A stretch of 64,000 nt of DNA, from NCBI GenBank assembly GCA_037954665.1, contig JBBMOL010000203.1, positions 930,001-994,000 of the forward strand, in the 5' to 3' direction. The translations under genes and the position numbers were made by a program. This DNA comes from Laguncularia racemosa. Lineage: Eukaryota; Streptophyta; Magnoliopsida; Myrtales; Combretaceae. Shown piece by piece: positions 10,563 through 20,449 of the stretch. Each line of letters starts with the position of its first letter. Position 1 is the first letter of the stretch. Under the pieces are notes generated by a model. The model had not been told where the DNA came from and searched no databases. It saw nothing but the letters and a program-made list of their open reading frames with translations.

Positions 10563-11492
10563 GAACTAACCCTAGAGGAGTTTATAATCTTAGATCATCT
10601 TGGAGATAAGGAGGAAGGAAGGAGGTAGAGCAAGGAAACCGGGAACAGAGGCTTATTATGTTTTTACTTTTAATTTTCGTTTTGATGATGAACATGTGTA
10701 GCTAAGCAGATTTTCTAGCCAAAGGATCATTAAAGTTTAATTCTTCACGAATTGTGAGATCTAACTGAGTTGTCTTTAATCTATTCTTTGTTTTTAGATA
10801 TTTATATATCTTCTGGAAGTTTTGTCAATATTATCTTTGTTGATTGGTATGAATTAGAGCTCTTCTACTCAATTAGCAAGTTAATATATTGTCAACTAGC
10901 ACGTCAAATCTGTAATTGTTTGATAGTTCTAGTCTCGGTGACACAATAACATGTTTGATTATAAAATAGATGATTGAATTCATGTTATGGAGATGTATGA
11001 TCTTGTTTAAATAGGTTATCTTATAATCTACTGGCATGAATTGGTGGTCTCTCTTGTTTTTAATGCTATTGATAGATTAAATCCTAAGAGCTTGTTTAGG
11101 GTTGTCTAATCGATAAGAGAAATAATCAAAGAGCTTGTTTTGATTATCGAGGAAGTAAGGAGAGATAGGTTATTAGAGCTTGTTAATAACCATAACCAGT
11201 TTATCTAGAAATAAGAATACAAAACATTTGCATCAATGATCAATTCCTTGAATTAAACTATCTTGATTCCTTTGGCTAGGCTTTTATCAATATTCGATTT
11301 TATTATCTTGTTTCAATATTATTTTGATTCATAAACAAAACCCCCCATTTTTCCTTTCCTCTTTATTCTCTTTGAATAGAAATATATTTAACCAATCCCT
11401 GTGGATACGACCCTACTCACTACTATATGCAAATCATATAATTGTCTAGGAGTAGATTTTTATTTTTGCTGGATTCGACACCCATCAAATTT

Positions 11493-11510
11493 TGGCGCCG
11501 TTGCCGGGGA
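11493..11510 (+). promoter_or_regulatory. Primer-binding site of B (tRNA-Asp type)
   Basis: TGGCGCCGTTGCCGGGGA, intact over 18 bases, five bases after the LTR. From knowledge of Athila elements this matches the 3' end of tRNA-Asp. Confidence 0.9.
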
Positions 11511-11538
11511 TTGGTGTCAAATTTATTTCTATTCTTGT

Positions 11539-13806
11539 ATGACTCGTTCTTCTCATACAGGTGCACTCACTTATAATCCAGAGATTGAGAAGACTCTTAA
11601 GAGGTTGCGAAGAGAAGCTAGATCACTCCCTGGACTGAACTTGGCATCGGATTTGTCTGATTCATCCATTGATTCTGAAAAAGAAGACGATATGGCAAAT
11701 CCCGAGAGAACATTAAGAGAATTGGCTGCATTGGATGTGAATCAACAACCACTTTGTATTCACTATCCTGAACTGGCTGTTGAATTTGAGTTGAAATCTG
11801 GGTTGATACATCTGCTACCCACCTTTCATGGTCTTGAGAATGAAGACCCTCACAAACATTTGAAAGAGTTTCATATAGTGTGTTCTAGTATGAGGCCACA
11901 AGGAATAACCGACGATCAAATCAAGTTTCGTGCTTTTCCATTTTCTTTAAGTACTAGAGCTAAAGATTGGTTGTTTTATTTGCCTCCAGGTTCTATAACC
12001 ACTTGGACAGATATGGTGAGGCTCTTCCTGGACAAATTTTTCCTCGCATCTAGAGCTGCTGGTATCAGAAGAGAAATTTGTGGTATCAAACAGAGGGACA
12101 CTGAGACTCTTCATGAGTATTGGGAGAGGTTCAAGCAACTTTGTGCAAGTTGTCCACAACATGGGATATCTAAACAACTTCTCATCTAATACTTCTATGA
12201 AGGCCTGCTTCCGATGGAGAGGAAGATAATGGATGTTGCTAGTGGAGGCGCCATAGTGAATAAAACCCCTAGCCAAGCTAAGGAATTGATCTCCATTATG
12301 GTTGCTAATTCGCAACAATTTAGGTACAGGCATGATACATCTTCAAGGAAGGTAAATGAGGTAAGTGTTTCTAACCTTGAACATCAAATTACTAACCTAA
12401 CCTCCCTTGTGTAGCAGATAGCTCTTGGAAATACACAGCAGGTGAAAGCTTGTGGAATTTGTGCTGCCCCTAATCATCCTACTGACATGTGCCCCACATT
12501 GCGAGATGATAATCATGAGCATGTCAATGTGGTAAGAGGATTCCCAGGACAGCCGCAAAGGAAATATGATCCCTATTCGAATACTTACAACCCTGGATGG
12601 AGGGATCATCCTAACTTCAGATATGGCAACAACCCACAAAAATTCCAACAATTCCAGCCTAAGCCATCAAACTAAGTACCCCAAGCTCCTTCCACTTCAG
12701 GTATATCTCTTGAGGAAATTGTTAAATCTCTTGCTGTTAATACAAAACAATTTCAAGAGGAAACAAAGCAGAGCATTCAAAACTTGGAAAATTAGGTAAG
12801 CCAACTTGCTTCTACTGTAAACAGGTTAGAAACTCAAGGTAAGTTACCTTCTCAAACTATTACAAATCCAAAGCAAAGCGTTAATGCAATTACCTTGAGA
12901 AGTGGAACAGAATTGCAGGGATCAAATAAGAAAAGACACCTATCTAATCTTGAGGAAGAGACAAAGAAAGAAATTTCAACTCCAAGCCAGCAGGACAGCC
13001 GGATTAGAGGGCCTCTAGTTGAGCTATCAAAGGTCATGTTGACACCACCTCCTTTCCCTTCCAGATTAGCGAAATCCAAGAATGAAGCAGAAGAAAAAGT
13101 GATTCTTGAAACTTTTCGAAAAGTTGAGGTAAATATTCCTTTGCTTGATGCAATTAAGCAAATACCTCGCTATGCTAAATTTCTCAAAGAATTGTGCACT
13201 AACAAAATGAAGCTGAAAGGTAATGAAAAGATTAATGTGAGTGAGAATGTTTCAGCTATTATTTAGAAGAAGCTTCCTCCTAAATGTAAGGACCCAGGTA
13301 TGTTTACTATTCCTTGCAAAATAGGTAATTTTGGAATCACTAAGGCCATGTGTGATCTAGGAGCTTCGATCAATGTCATGCCTTTGTCTGTTTATCAAAG
13401 TTTGAATATTGGTCCCTTGAAGGAAACAAGCGTTATTGTTCAACTTGCTGACAGGTCCAATGTTTATCCTAAGGGAGTTCTAGAGGATGTTTTAGTTCAA
13501 GTTAATGGGTTGGTTTTTCCTGCTGATTTTTATGTGCTTGACATGGAAGATAATGATTCTCATAATTCATCACTGATATTATTAGGGCGACCATTCCATA
13601 AGACATCCAAAACGAAAATTGATGTAAATGATGGTACCCTCACTATGGAATTTGATGGTGAAATGATTAAATTTAACATTTATGATGCCATGAAACATCC
13701 TAGCAATATCTCTCCTTTCTTTGTTGCGGATGTTATTGACTCATCACCACAGGCACCAAAGCTGGAATCAAAACCCTTACCCGAACACCTAGCCAGGAAT
13801 GTCTAG
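11539..13806 (+). pseudogene. gag-protease of element B, five in-frame stops
   Basis: One continuous frame from an ATG just after the PBS (MTRSSHTGALTYNPEIEKTL), with no frameshift over 2.27 kb. Gag mid-region: 'AFPFSLSTRAKDWLFYLPPG' and 'EYWERFKQLCASCPQHGI'. Zinc knuckle CGICAAPNHPTDMC (C-x2-C-x4-H-x4-C) near 12450-12490. 'NAITLRSGTEL' marks the gag-protease linker. Aspartic protease: 'MCDLGASINVMPLSVYQSL' (catalytic DLGAS) and 'LILLGRPF' near 13580. Premature stops are at 12187, 12412, 12673, 12793 and 13264; most lie where family members have Gln, so single C-to-T changes explain them. No RT follows. Confidence 0.93.
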
Positions 13807-13831
13807 CTAAAGACGTTAAAGAAAGGCGCTT

Positions 13832-13849
13832 CATGGGAGGCAACCCATG
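13832..13849 (+). other. Post-coding stem-loop motif of B
   Basis: CATGGGAGGCAACCCATG: a six-base perfect stem (CATGGG/CCCATG) with loop AGGCAA, preceded by GTTAAAGAAAGGCGCTT and followed by an A-run. The same sequence sits after the integrase in element C (split by A2). See findings. Confidence 0.75.
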
Positions 13850-14061
13850 TCAAAAAAAAAAATCAATTTTAGTTTTGTTTTTATTTTAGTTTTGTTTTGA
13901 TTCTTTCTTTTGGATCAGCTGCAGCAAGGATACATATCATCAGATGACACTCTCCAGTGCTTAAGGGGAGAACTCCAATACTAGGGAAGTACTAGTATTC
14001 CCTTTCTCTTACCCTCTAATGTTCCTTGTGTTGTTAATTCCTCTTTAATTGTGCTGAATTA

Positions 14062-14102
14062 GAAACAATGAGGACACTATTCAAGCTAAGTGTGGGGGAG
14101 AG
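14062..14102 (+). promoter_or_regulatory. Internal polypurine-like site in B tail
   Basis: 'caatgaggacac' followed by 'aagtgtgggggagagggt'. This repeats the layout of the terminal site at 15088-15121 about 1 kb earlier. Equivalent sites exist in E (about 4477-4520) and C (about 24722-24765, minus strand). Confidence 0.55.
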
Positions 14103-15087
14103 GGTAATAAAATATAGAGAATAGAGATCTGACTTATACTCTGAATGTTTGTCCTTAAGCAACCAATTTTTTTCAAAATTATCATGAAATCTGGAGATTG
14201 TACTAAATGTTGTAATAAGCATCTACAAAATGTGAAATTGACTTGTTCAAATACTTTACTCACCCATTGCTGTGATTAGAATACTTGGTTAAAATTAAGT
14301 AGTGAAATCTTTAAGAAACAAATTTACCTTATATTTAGCCTTAGAATTGGAAGTCTAAGAGTAAGTCGAGTCCCTAAGTGAAAAATAAACAAGTTTACTT
14401 CTAGGTTGTATTAGCAACTGTATACTCTTTGAAGTTGTTGTGAAAAAAAAAAATTGAAGCATAGCCATTACTCCAATAATTCAAGTAATTGAGTTAAGAG
14501 TATTCAAACTTGAATATTAGAGTGAGGAAGAGTCCGTAGGGGTATCTCAAAACCCGGTCACTTGAGTGATGAGCTCGAGATGTGCCGACTCAATGAACTC
14601 ACTATAACGATAAGGGCGAAAAAGGCGAAAGTTCATGAAAAGAAGCGGGCAAAAACCCGTCAAAATAGATGCTTGATTAAATCAAAAGAACAATGAATGT
14701 AAACATTCATTGAATGAAACAAGACTTAGAATAAAAAGGGAGAAAATCTATGGAAAGAGTTGATACTATATGCTTTTACTTTATGTTGCAAGGATTATAT
14801 AATTTTTAATATCCAATGAAGTTTAATTGGGTGTTTTTCCTTAGTGGATTAAGTATTTACGTTTGGAATAAAAATTCTTTTGCTAAACATGAGGATTAAA
14901 GTTTGTTTTGTTTAGATTAGCTATAAAATTTTGTCCATGGTAATTTGATCACATGAAACCAGTTTGGTTGAAGTAGTAGACATTAAAATTACAAGTCATG
15001 AATTATAAATGAATAGATGCTTGGAATGATGAAAAGAAAGTTCGTATAATCTATGACGGAATTCTCAATTGATATGATTCAATTGCT

Positions 15088-15121
15088 TGAGGACAAGCAA
15101 GAATTTAAGTGTAGGGGAATT
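15088..15121 (+). promoter_or_regulatory. Polypurine tract region of B
   Basis: 'gcttgaggacaagcaagaat' followed by 'aagtgtaggggaatt' directly before the 3' LTR; this is the expected plus-strand primer. Confidence 0.8.
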
Positions 15122-16588
15122 TGATAGAGCCATTTTATACTCAATCTTTATAGTATGAATTGTGTTAATTTATTATTGATTTTATAGAAATCATAAGGAA
15201 ATGGTACTTAATTTTATTATGGTGATAAATCAGGTTAAATGGAGTCAAGAGTGCTAATTCAAGTAAATTAGAGAAGTCATCTAGAATTTGGATCAAAGGC
15301 TAGGATTTACACCACCAGAGGAAAGTACATGGGCGTGTAGTTGAAGTACATGACCGTGTATCTGTCTTGAAGAATCCATGGGAAAATACACGGTTGAAGT
15401 ACACGACCGTGTATCTGTCTTGAAGAATCACCAGAGGAAGGCACGGCTTGACATCTGGCTGTGGTGGAAGACGTGGTACACACTGGACACAGATGAAGAA
15501 TTGAAGATTATCCACAAAGGAAGACACGGCTTGAAATCTTGCCGTGTTGTAGGGCGTGCCAGGCGGACGATTATTCACTTCTCGAGATTTACATCAAAAA
15601 GGAAAGATATTTTCGTATCTTGCTAGCTAAAGATCCTCTACCATTCCCTTAACAATATAAATAGAACTAACCCTAGAGGAGTTTATAATCTTGGATCATC
15701 TTGGAGACAAGGAGGAAAGAAGGAGGCAGAGCAAGGAAACCGGGAACAGAGGCTTATTATGTTTTTACTTTTAATTTTCGTTTTGATGATGAACATGTGT
15801 AGCTAAGCAGATTTTCTAGCCAAAGGATCATTGAAGTTTAATTCTTCACGAATTGTGAGATCTAACTGAGTTGTCTTTAATCTATTCTTTGTTTTTAGAT
15901 ATTTATATATCTTCTGGAAGTTTTGTCAATATTATCTTTTTTGATTGGTATGAATTAGAGCTCTTCTACTCAATTAGCAAGTTAATATATTGTCAACTAG
16001 CACGTCAAATTCGTAATTGTTTGATAGTTCTAGTCTCGGTGACACAATAACATGCCTGATTATAAAATAGATGATTGAATTCATGTTATGGAGATGTATG
16101 ATCTTGTTTAAATAGGTTATCTTATAATCTACTAGCATGAATTGGTGGTCTCTCTTGTTTTTAATGCTATTGATAGATTAAATCCTAAGAGCTTATTTAG
16201 GGTTGTCTAATCGATAAGAGAAATAATCAAAGAGCTTGTTTTGATTATCGAGGAAGTAAGGAGAGATAGGTTATTAGAGCTTGTTAATAACCATAATCAG
16301 TTTATCTAGAAATAAGAATAGAAAACATTTGCATCGATGATCAATTCCTCGAATTAAACTATCTTGATTCATTTGGCTAGGCTTTTATCAATATTCGATT
16401 TTATTGTCTTGTTTCAATATTATTTTGATTCACAAACAAAACCTCCCATTTTTCCTTTCCTCTTTATTCTCTTTGAATAGAAATACATTTAACCAATCCC
16501 TATGGATATGACCCTACTTACTACTATACGCAAATCATATAATTGTCTAGGAGTAGGTTTTTATTTTTGTTGGATTTGACACCCATCA
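15122..16588 (+). repeat. 3' LTR of element B
   Basis: 1467 bp, TGATAGAGCC to ACCCATCA, with TATA at 15656-15663. It differs from the 5' LTR by scattered substitutions and by one fewer 53-bp unit. Confidence 0.94.
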
Positions 16589-16593
16589 GTGGT

Positions 16594-17197
16594 TTTAGCT
16601 GGTGGAAAATATTTTCCCAAAAACTTTTAGGCCATATCATCCCAGGTAGTGATTGATCCCATTAGAAGTGAATTCAACAACTATTTTGCTTGACCTCTTA
16701 GCGAAAAGGGGAAAATCACAATTTGATCGCATCGTCCAAAGCCCCATTGATCTTAAAGGTGTCATAAATCTCCAAGAAATTAGATATGTGGGCATTTGGG
16801 TCCTTATCTTGTAACCCATCAAACTGGATGAACTGTTGCAGTATTTATATAATATGGGGTTGAATTTGAAAGTTGTTGGCTCTGACTAAAGAGGGTTTCA
16901 AGTAATCGGACATAGTTTGCTATTGGTTTTAGTTTTCATCACCCATGATTTCCAACTAATCCTCTTCCACTTTTGCCTCTTTTCTCATAGGAGATCCTTA
17001 ATTTAATTCCTCCGTTGTTTGGTAAACTATTCTCCATAAACACCTAGTTGTCCTTACAATTTCTAAATCAAAAGTTAACATGTCTAATAGAGTATTTCTA
17101 GTCATCCACTATTGAAAAAAAAAATAAAAGAAACTAAAAAGAAGAAATAGAAAAAAAATGGTTAAATTGAAAAAGTGATCAGTATATTTAATCGAAA
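16594..17197 (-). pseudogene. D gag, upstream part
   Basis: Minus-strand frame with 'FIQFDGLQDKDPNAHISNFL' followed by 'EIYDTFKINGALDDAIKL', homologous to the Athila Gag 'dpn.H...FL.icdt.k.ng' segment, then 'ENIFHQLKPP' and a second frame ending 'YFPPAKTT' at the B insertion. The N-terminal part nearer the PBS is too decayed to read. Several stops and at least one frameshift. Confidence 0.75.
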
Positions 17198-17215
17198 TCC
17201 TTGGCCATGGTGCCA
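17198..17215 (-). promoter_or_regulatory. Decayed PBS of D
   Basis: On the minus strand TGGCACCATGGCCAAGGA matches the tRNA-Asp-type site at 13 of 18 positions. Most differences are transitions. It lies six bases after the LTR end. Confidence 0.7.
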
Positions 17216-17374
17216 AAAACTTGATTTGAGGCAAGTGTACCTATCAAATTTTGTAATATAATGTATTAAATATAGATATCATCCCACAAAGATTACGAAT
17301 AGTATGACTAACCAACACTCTATTAGTTAATTGATAAATTATAGAGATTAATTGGTCTAAAACCTATAACTAAT

Positions 17375-18324
17375 TGATGTGCTTAAGGGATCCAATTACA
17401 AGTATAGAAGTGCAATTGAAGAATCAATTAAACAAAAACCCATAATATGGCATGATTCCAAGGGCCTCAAATATGATGTACTTTGATACCAAAAACTATG
17501 ATGTGCCTTACTAAGTGAATTGTAAACACATCCACAAATTACGTGATCAACAAAATCCAATCAACAATAGGCGTGATCACTAACTTCACTAATGATCCCT
17601 AATTCATCTGATTTGAAAGGCTTGATGCTAAATTGAAATGAGGAACAAAGCAATTGTAAAAGTAGCAATGGATAACAAAAGAAATGAACTAGAATTCCAC
17701 TCAAATTGAAGTGATTCAAATATGAAATAGATGAACCCTAATTCACGTGGATAACAACAAGTAACCAACAAATTGCACCTAGATATGACGCACTAAATAC
17801 AATTTGAAAACAACAAGAGAAAGATTGATATTACTTACAATCTACTCAAGTTATCTTGCCACAATTTCACTTATGAAATTGATAAGAGAATTTTGTAAGT
17901 GAGGATCTCCCTCACGGCAAAGAAAGTGTCTAATTTCAAAAATGTTCAAAAGCTCCCTCAAAACCCTAGTTAGCAAGTATTTATACTTGCTCCAATTAGG
18001 GTAAAAATAACACAAAATTACAAATAAGCCACTTAAATTGCCGATTCCAAAAGCAACAAATTACAAGTACAAATGATCTTTAAGTGGCCGGTTCTTTACT
18101 TCAATTGAACATATTGTGGACCGTTGGATGTGATTCCAAGAATGTCCCACAATTTGATCCTTAGTGCATGTAATTTGGCCATCTAGTAAAAACTGATAAA
18201 TGTACCTACTAAAATGCAAAGATAAAGCATTATTAGATAAAACATGGTAATATGTGGATTTTCTAGGCTCATGCATCCAATTTAGGTTTCCCCACTGCTG
18301 AAACCATAGGGTTGATTCCCATCA
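17375..18324 (-). mobile_element. Solo family-A LTR (minus), extended form
   Basis: Minus strand TGATGGGAATC at 18324 to a terminus TTAAGCACATCA at 17375. The flanks CTAAT (17370-17374) and CTAAC (18325-18329) differ at one base. It contains an internal terminus and PBS-like sequence ('TTTTTGGTATCAAAG') near 17480-17505, as in the other extended LTRs. Removing it restores the D LTR. Confidence 0.85.
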
Positions 18325-18335
18325 CTAACTATTAA

Positions 18336-19240
18336 TGATAAGAATCAAAATTCTATAAGACCTATCACTAGGGCAAGAGCCAAAGGGTTACAAAATTTGG
18401 CGATGAGGGTCATCTTTGAACAATCCGACCCCAAAAATATTTATTTAGTAACTTCATTTCTATTAAATATTTGTTGTGCATTCAAGTAGGTACACTTGTT
18501 AGTTTTTACAGGACAGTGGTTAAACTCGCTAAAGCTCAATTTGTGGATTATTCATGGACCTACATAAACCAAAGAAGAACCAGTCCAACAATATGTTCAA
18601 TTAAAGTAAAAAACCAACCACTTGAAGATTATTTGTATTTGTAATTGTTGCTTATAAGAACCGGCCATTTTATTTTGTACTTTTATTTTGTGATTTTGGA
18701 ACCAACTACTTAAGTGGCATCCTTGTAATTTTTGTGTTGTTTTTACCCTAATTGGAGCAAGTATAAATACTCACTTACTAAGGTTTTTGAGGAGCTTTTT
18801 GACATTTTAAGAAAATTATACACTTTGTGCCATGAGGGTTCATCCTTCGCAAACAAAGATCTCTTATCAATTTCTTTGTAAAATTATGGCGAGAATCAAC
18901 TTGAGTGGATTGTGAGTCATATCAATCTTACTCTTGTTGTTTTTCAAATTGTGTTTAGTGAGTAATATCTAAGTACAATTTGTTGGCTACTTGTTCTTAT
19001 CACTTGAATTAGGGTTCTTATTTTCAAATTTGTTCATTTTAATTTGAGATTGAATTCTAATTCATTTGCGTGTTGTTCCATTGAAGATCATACACTTATT
19101 TGTTCTTACATCCATTTAATGTTCAAGCTTATGAATTGGACTTCCAATTTGAAATAATTTGACACGCCATTTTGTTGAGGGAGTTGGTTGTTCATGCCTG
19201 GTGATTTATGTGTTTGCCATCCAGTTGGTTAGGCACATCA
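18336..19240 (+). mobile_element. Solo family-A LTR (plus), TSD ATTAA
   Basis: TGATAAGAATC to AGGCACATCA, 905 bp, flanked by ATTAA at 18331-18335 and 19241-19245. It lies 11 bp from the opposite-strand solo LTR. It has the A-type TATA (GAGCAAGTATAAATAC near 18753), but the right arm of the surrounding inverted repeat is mutated. Confidence 0.93.
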
Positions 19241-20449
19241 ATTAAATAATGAACTAAGATTTTATTGAAAGTCAAAAAATCAAAGCAAATTAGAATTAAC
19301 TTCAAAATAGTAAAACTAGTATTCAGACATTGTTTTACTTAGGAATTATTATGTGACATTAACAAAAATTATTCAAATCCTTCTTAAATTTCATTAACCA
19401 AGGGAATTCTAATTTTGTTTAATAATTTTCTCAAGCTTATTAACCTTAATCTTAAAATTACCTATTTGAATCTCTTCACAATAGAATAATTTAATGACTA
19501 CATTAAAAATAATGAATTTCCGTAAACAAATTAATTAAATCTAGAAGAATTATGCAACTTATCTCTAAGAATACATTAATTCTCTTCAAACATGTTAGAT
19601 CTAATTATACATTAGATTTCTCAATCCTAATGTATAATGTCAAATAAATAGAGTAATACTCTAGAATTATTAATCTAATCAAACATCAAGAACACATGCA
19701 TGAATCAAGAACTATAAGAATTTGTTAAATGATAAAAATTCTAGTCACATAATAAATCTAGGCACTACAAGTTTAAATACTATGCAAATTTAAGAACTAA
19801 TCTTGTTGAAAATATAATTCTTCAATGATATATAAACATTCTTCATCTTGGAAATCAATTAAAATGAAGACAAACCCTAGAATCTTGAAATATAAAATAT
19901 AGCCTTTTAGTTTCTCTAAAAAACTCTAGAACAAATAAAATATAACTTCTCTCTTTCCTTGGTTGAGTCCCCCCTTTTCCTTTATATAATGAGCATAAAA
20001 AACTATGTGTTTTAGGCCAACATGTTGTCCAACATGATTTTGCTTCAAGTCGTGTCAAATTCGTCGATCAAAATCTTGTAAAACAGCATGTTGCAATTGA
20101 CACGACTTAAACACCATCATGTCTAAATCAATTAGATCAAAGAGATACACAACCAATGAATACGGCCATGTCTAGCCCCCATGTAACTTTCTATGAAGCT
20201 TCAAATTTAACACATTCTGAACATGGTCATATTTAGGTTGTGTCAAGTTTCAAAACTTCATAACTTCTTCGATTTAGCTTCAAATTGAGTAAAATTAGAT
20301 TACTTTTCTTCCTTTTTAATTCAACTATCCATTAAAGCCCTAAAATTAAAATATTACTTAATTAAAATTAAAATTCTTCAAAAACATGCCAAATTAAGGA
20401 AAAAACACATTAAATTTCACTTAATATATATCTAATTTAGCACTTATCA

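Larger units (their letters stand above)
9968..11487 (+). repeat. 5' LTR of element B
   Basis: 1520 bp, ending ACCCATCA. The first bases read TCATAGAG where the 3' LTR has TGATAGAG, so the terminal TG is mutated. It is 53 bp longer than the 3' LTR because of one extra unit in the palindrome array. Confidence 0.92.
13850..15121 (+). other. 3' noncoding tail of element B
   Basis: About 1.27 kb without a gene. 14450-14640 holds the conserved block shared with C and E ('gccattactccaata', 'tgagttaagagtat', 'aacccggtcacttgagtgat', 'aagggcgaaaaaggcgaaa'). The tail ends 'gcttgaggacaagcaa', then the polypurine tract AGTGTAGGGGAAT next to the LTR. Confidence 0.75.
9968..16588 (+). mobile_element. Element B: full-ended Athila-type element with gag and protease only, TSD GTGGT
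   Basis: Two LTRs, PBS, gag-protease, 3' noncoding tail and polypurine tract, flanked by GTGGT at 9963-9967 and 16589-16593. RT, RNase H and integrase are absent: the protease frame stops and the post-pol stem-loop follows within 30 bases. It resembles the non-autonomous TR-GAG class (LTRs plus gag). The LTRs are very similar by eye, so the insertion is fairly young even though gag carries stops. Movement must have relied on proteins from another element. It interrupts D gag. Confidence 0.95.
17222..20449 (-). repeat. 5' LTR of element D, with two solo A LTRs inserted
   Basis: Minus-strand LTR from TGATAAGTGCTAAATTAG (20449) to CTCAAATCA (17222). Without the two insertions it is about 1.36 kb. 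A minus-strand TATA (TATATAAAGG, about 19978-19995) and 'cacgac...catgtc' half-sites lie in its upstream half. To its right the Tat-type RT begins mid-domain, so D interrupts that pol. Confidence 0.8.

Noticed and set aside
11493..11510. Possible tRNA gene fragments at the tRNA-like sites (also the TGGTATCAGAGC sites)
   Set aside because: They are complementary to only the last 12-18 bases of a tRNA, next to LTR ends, so they are primer-binding sites. No cloverleaf is present.
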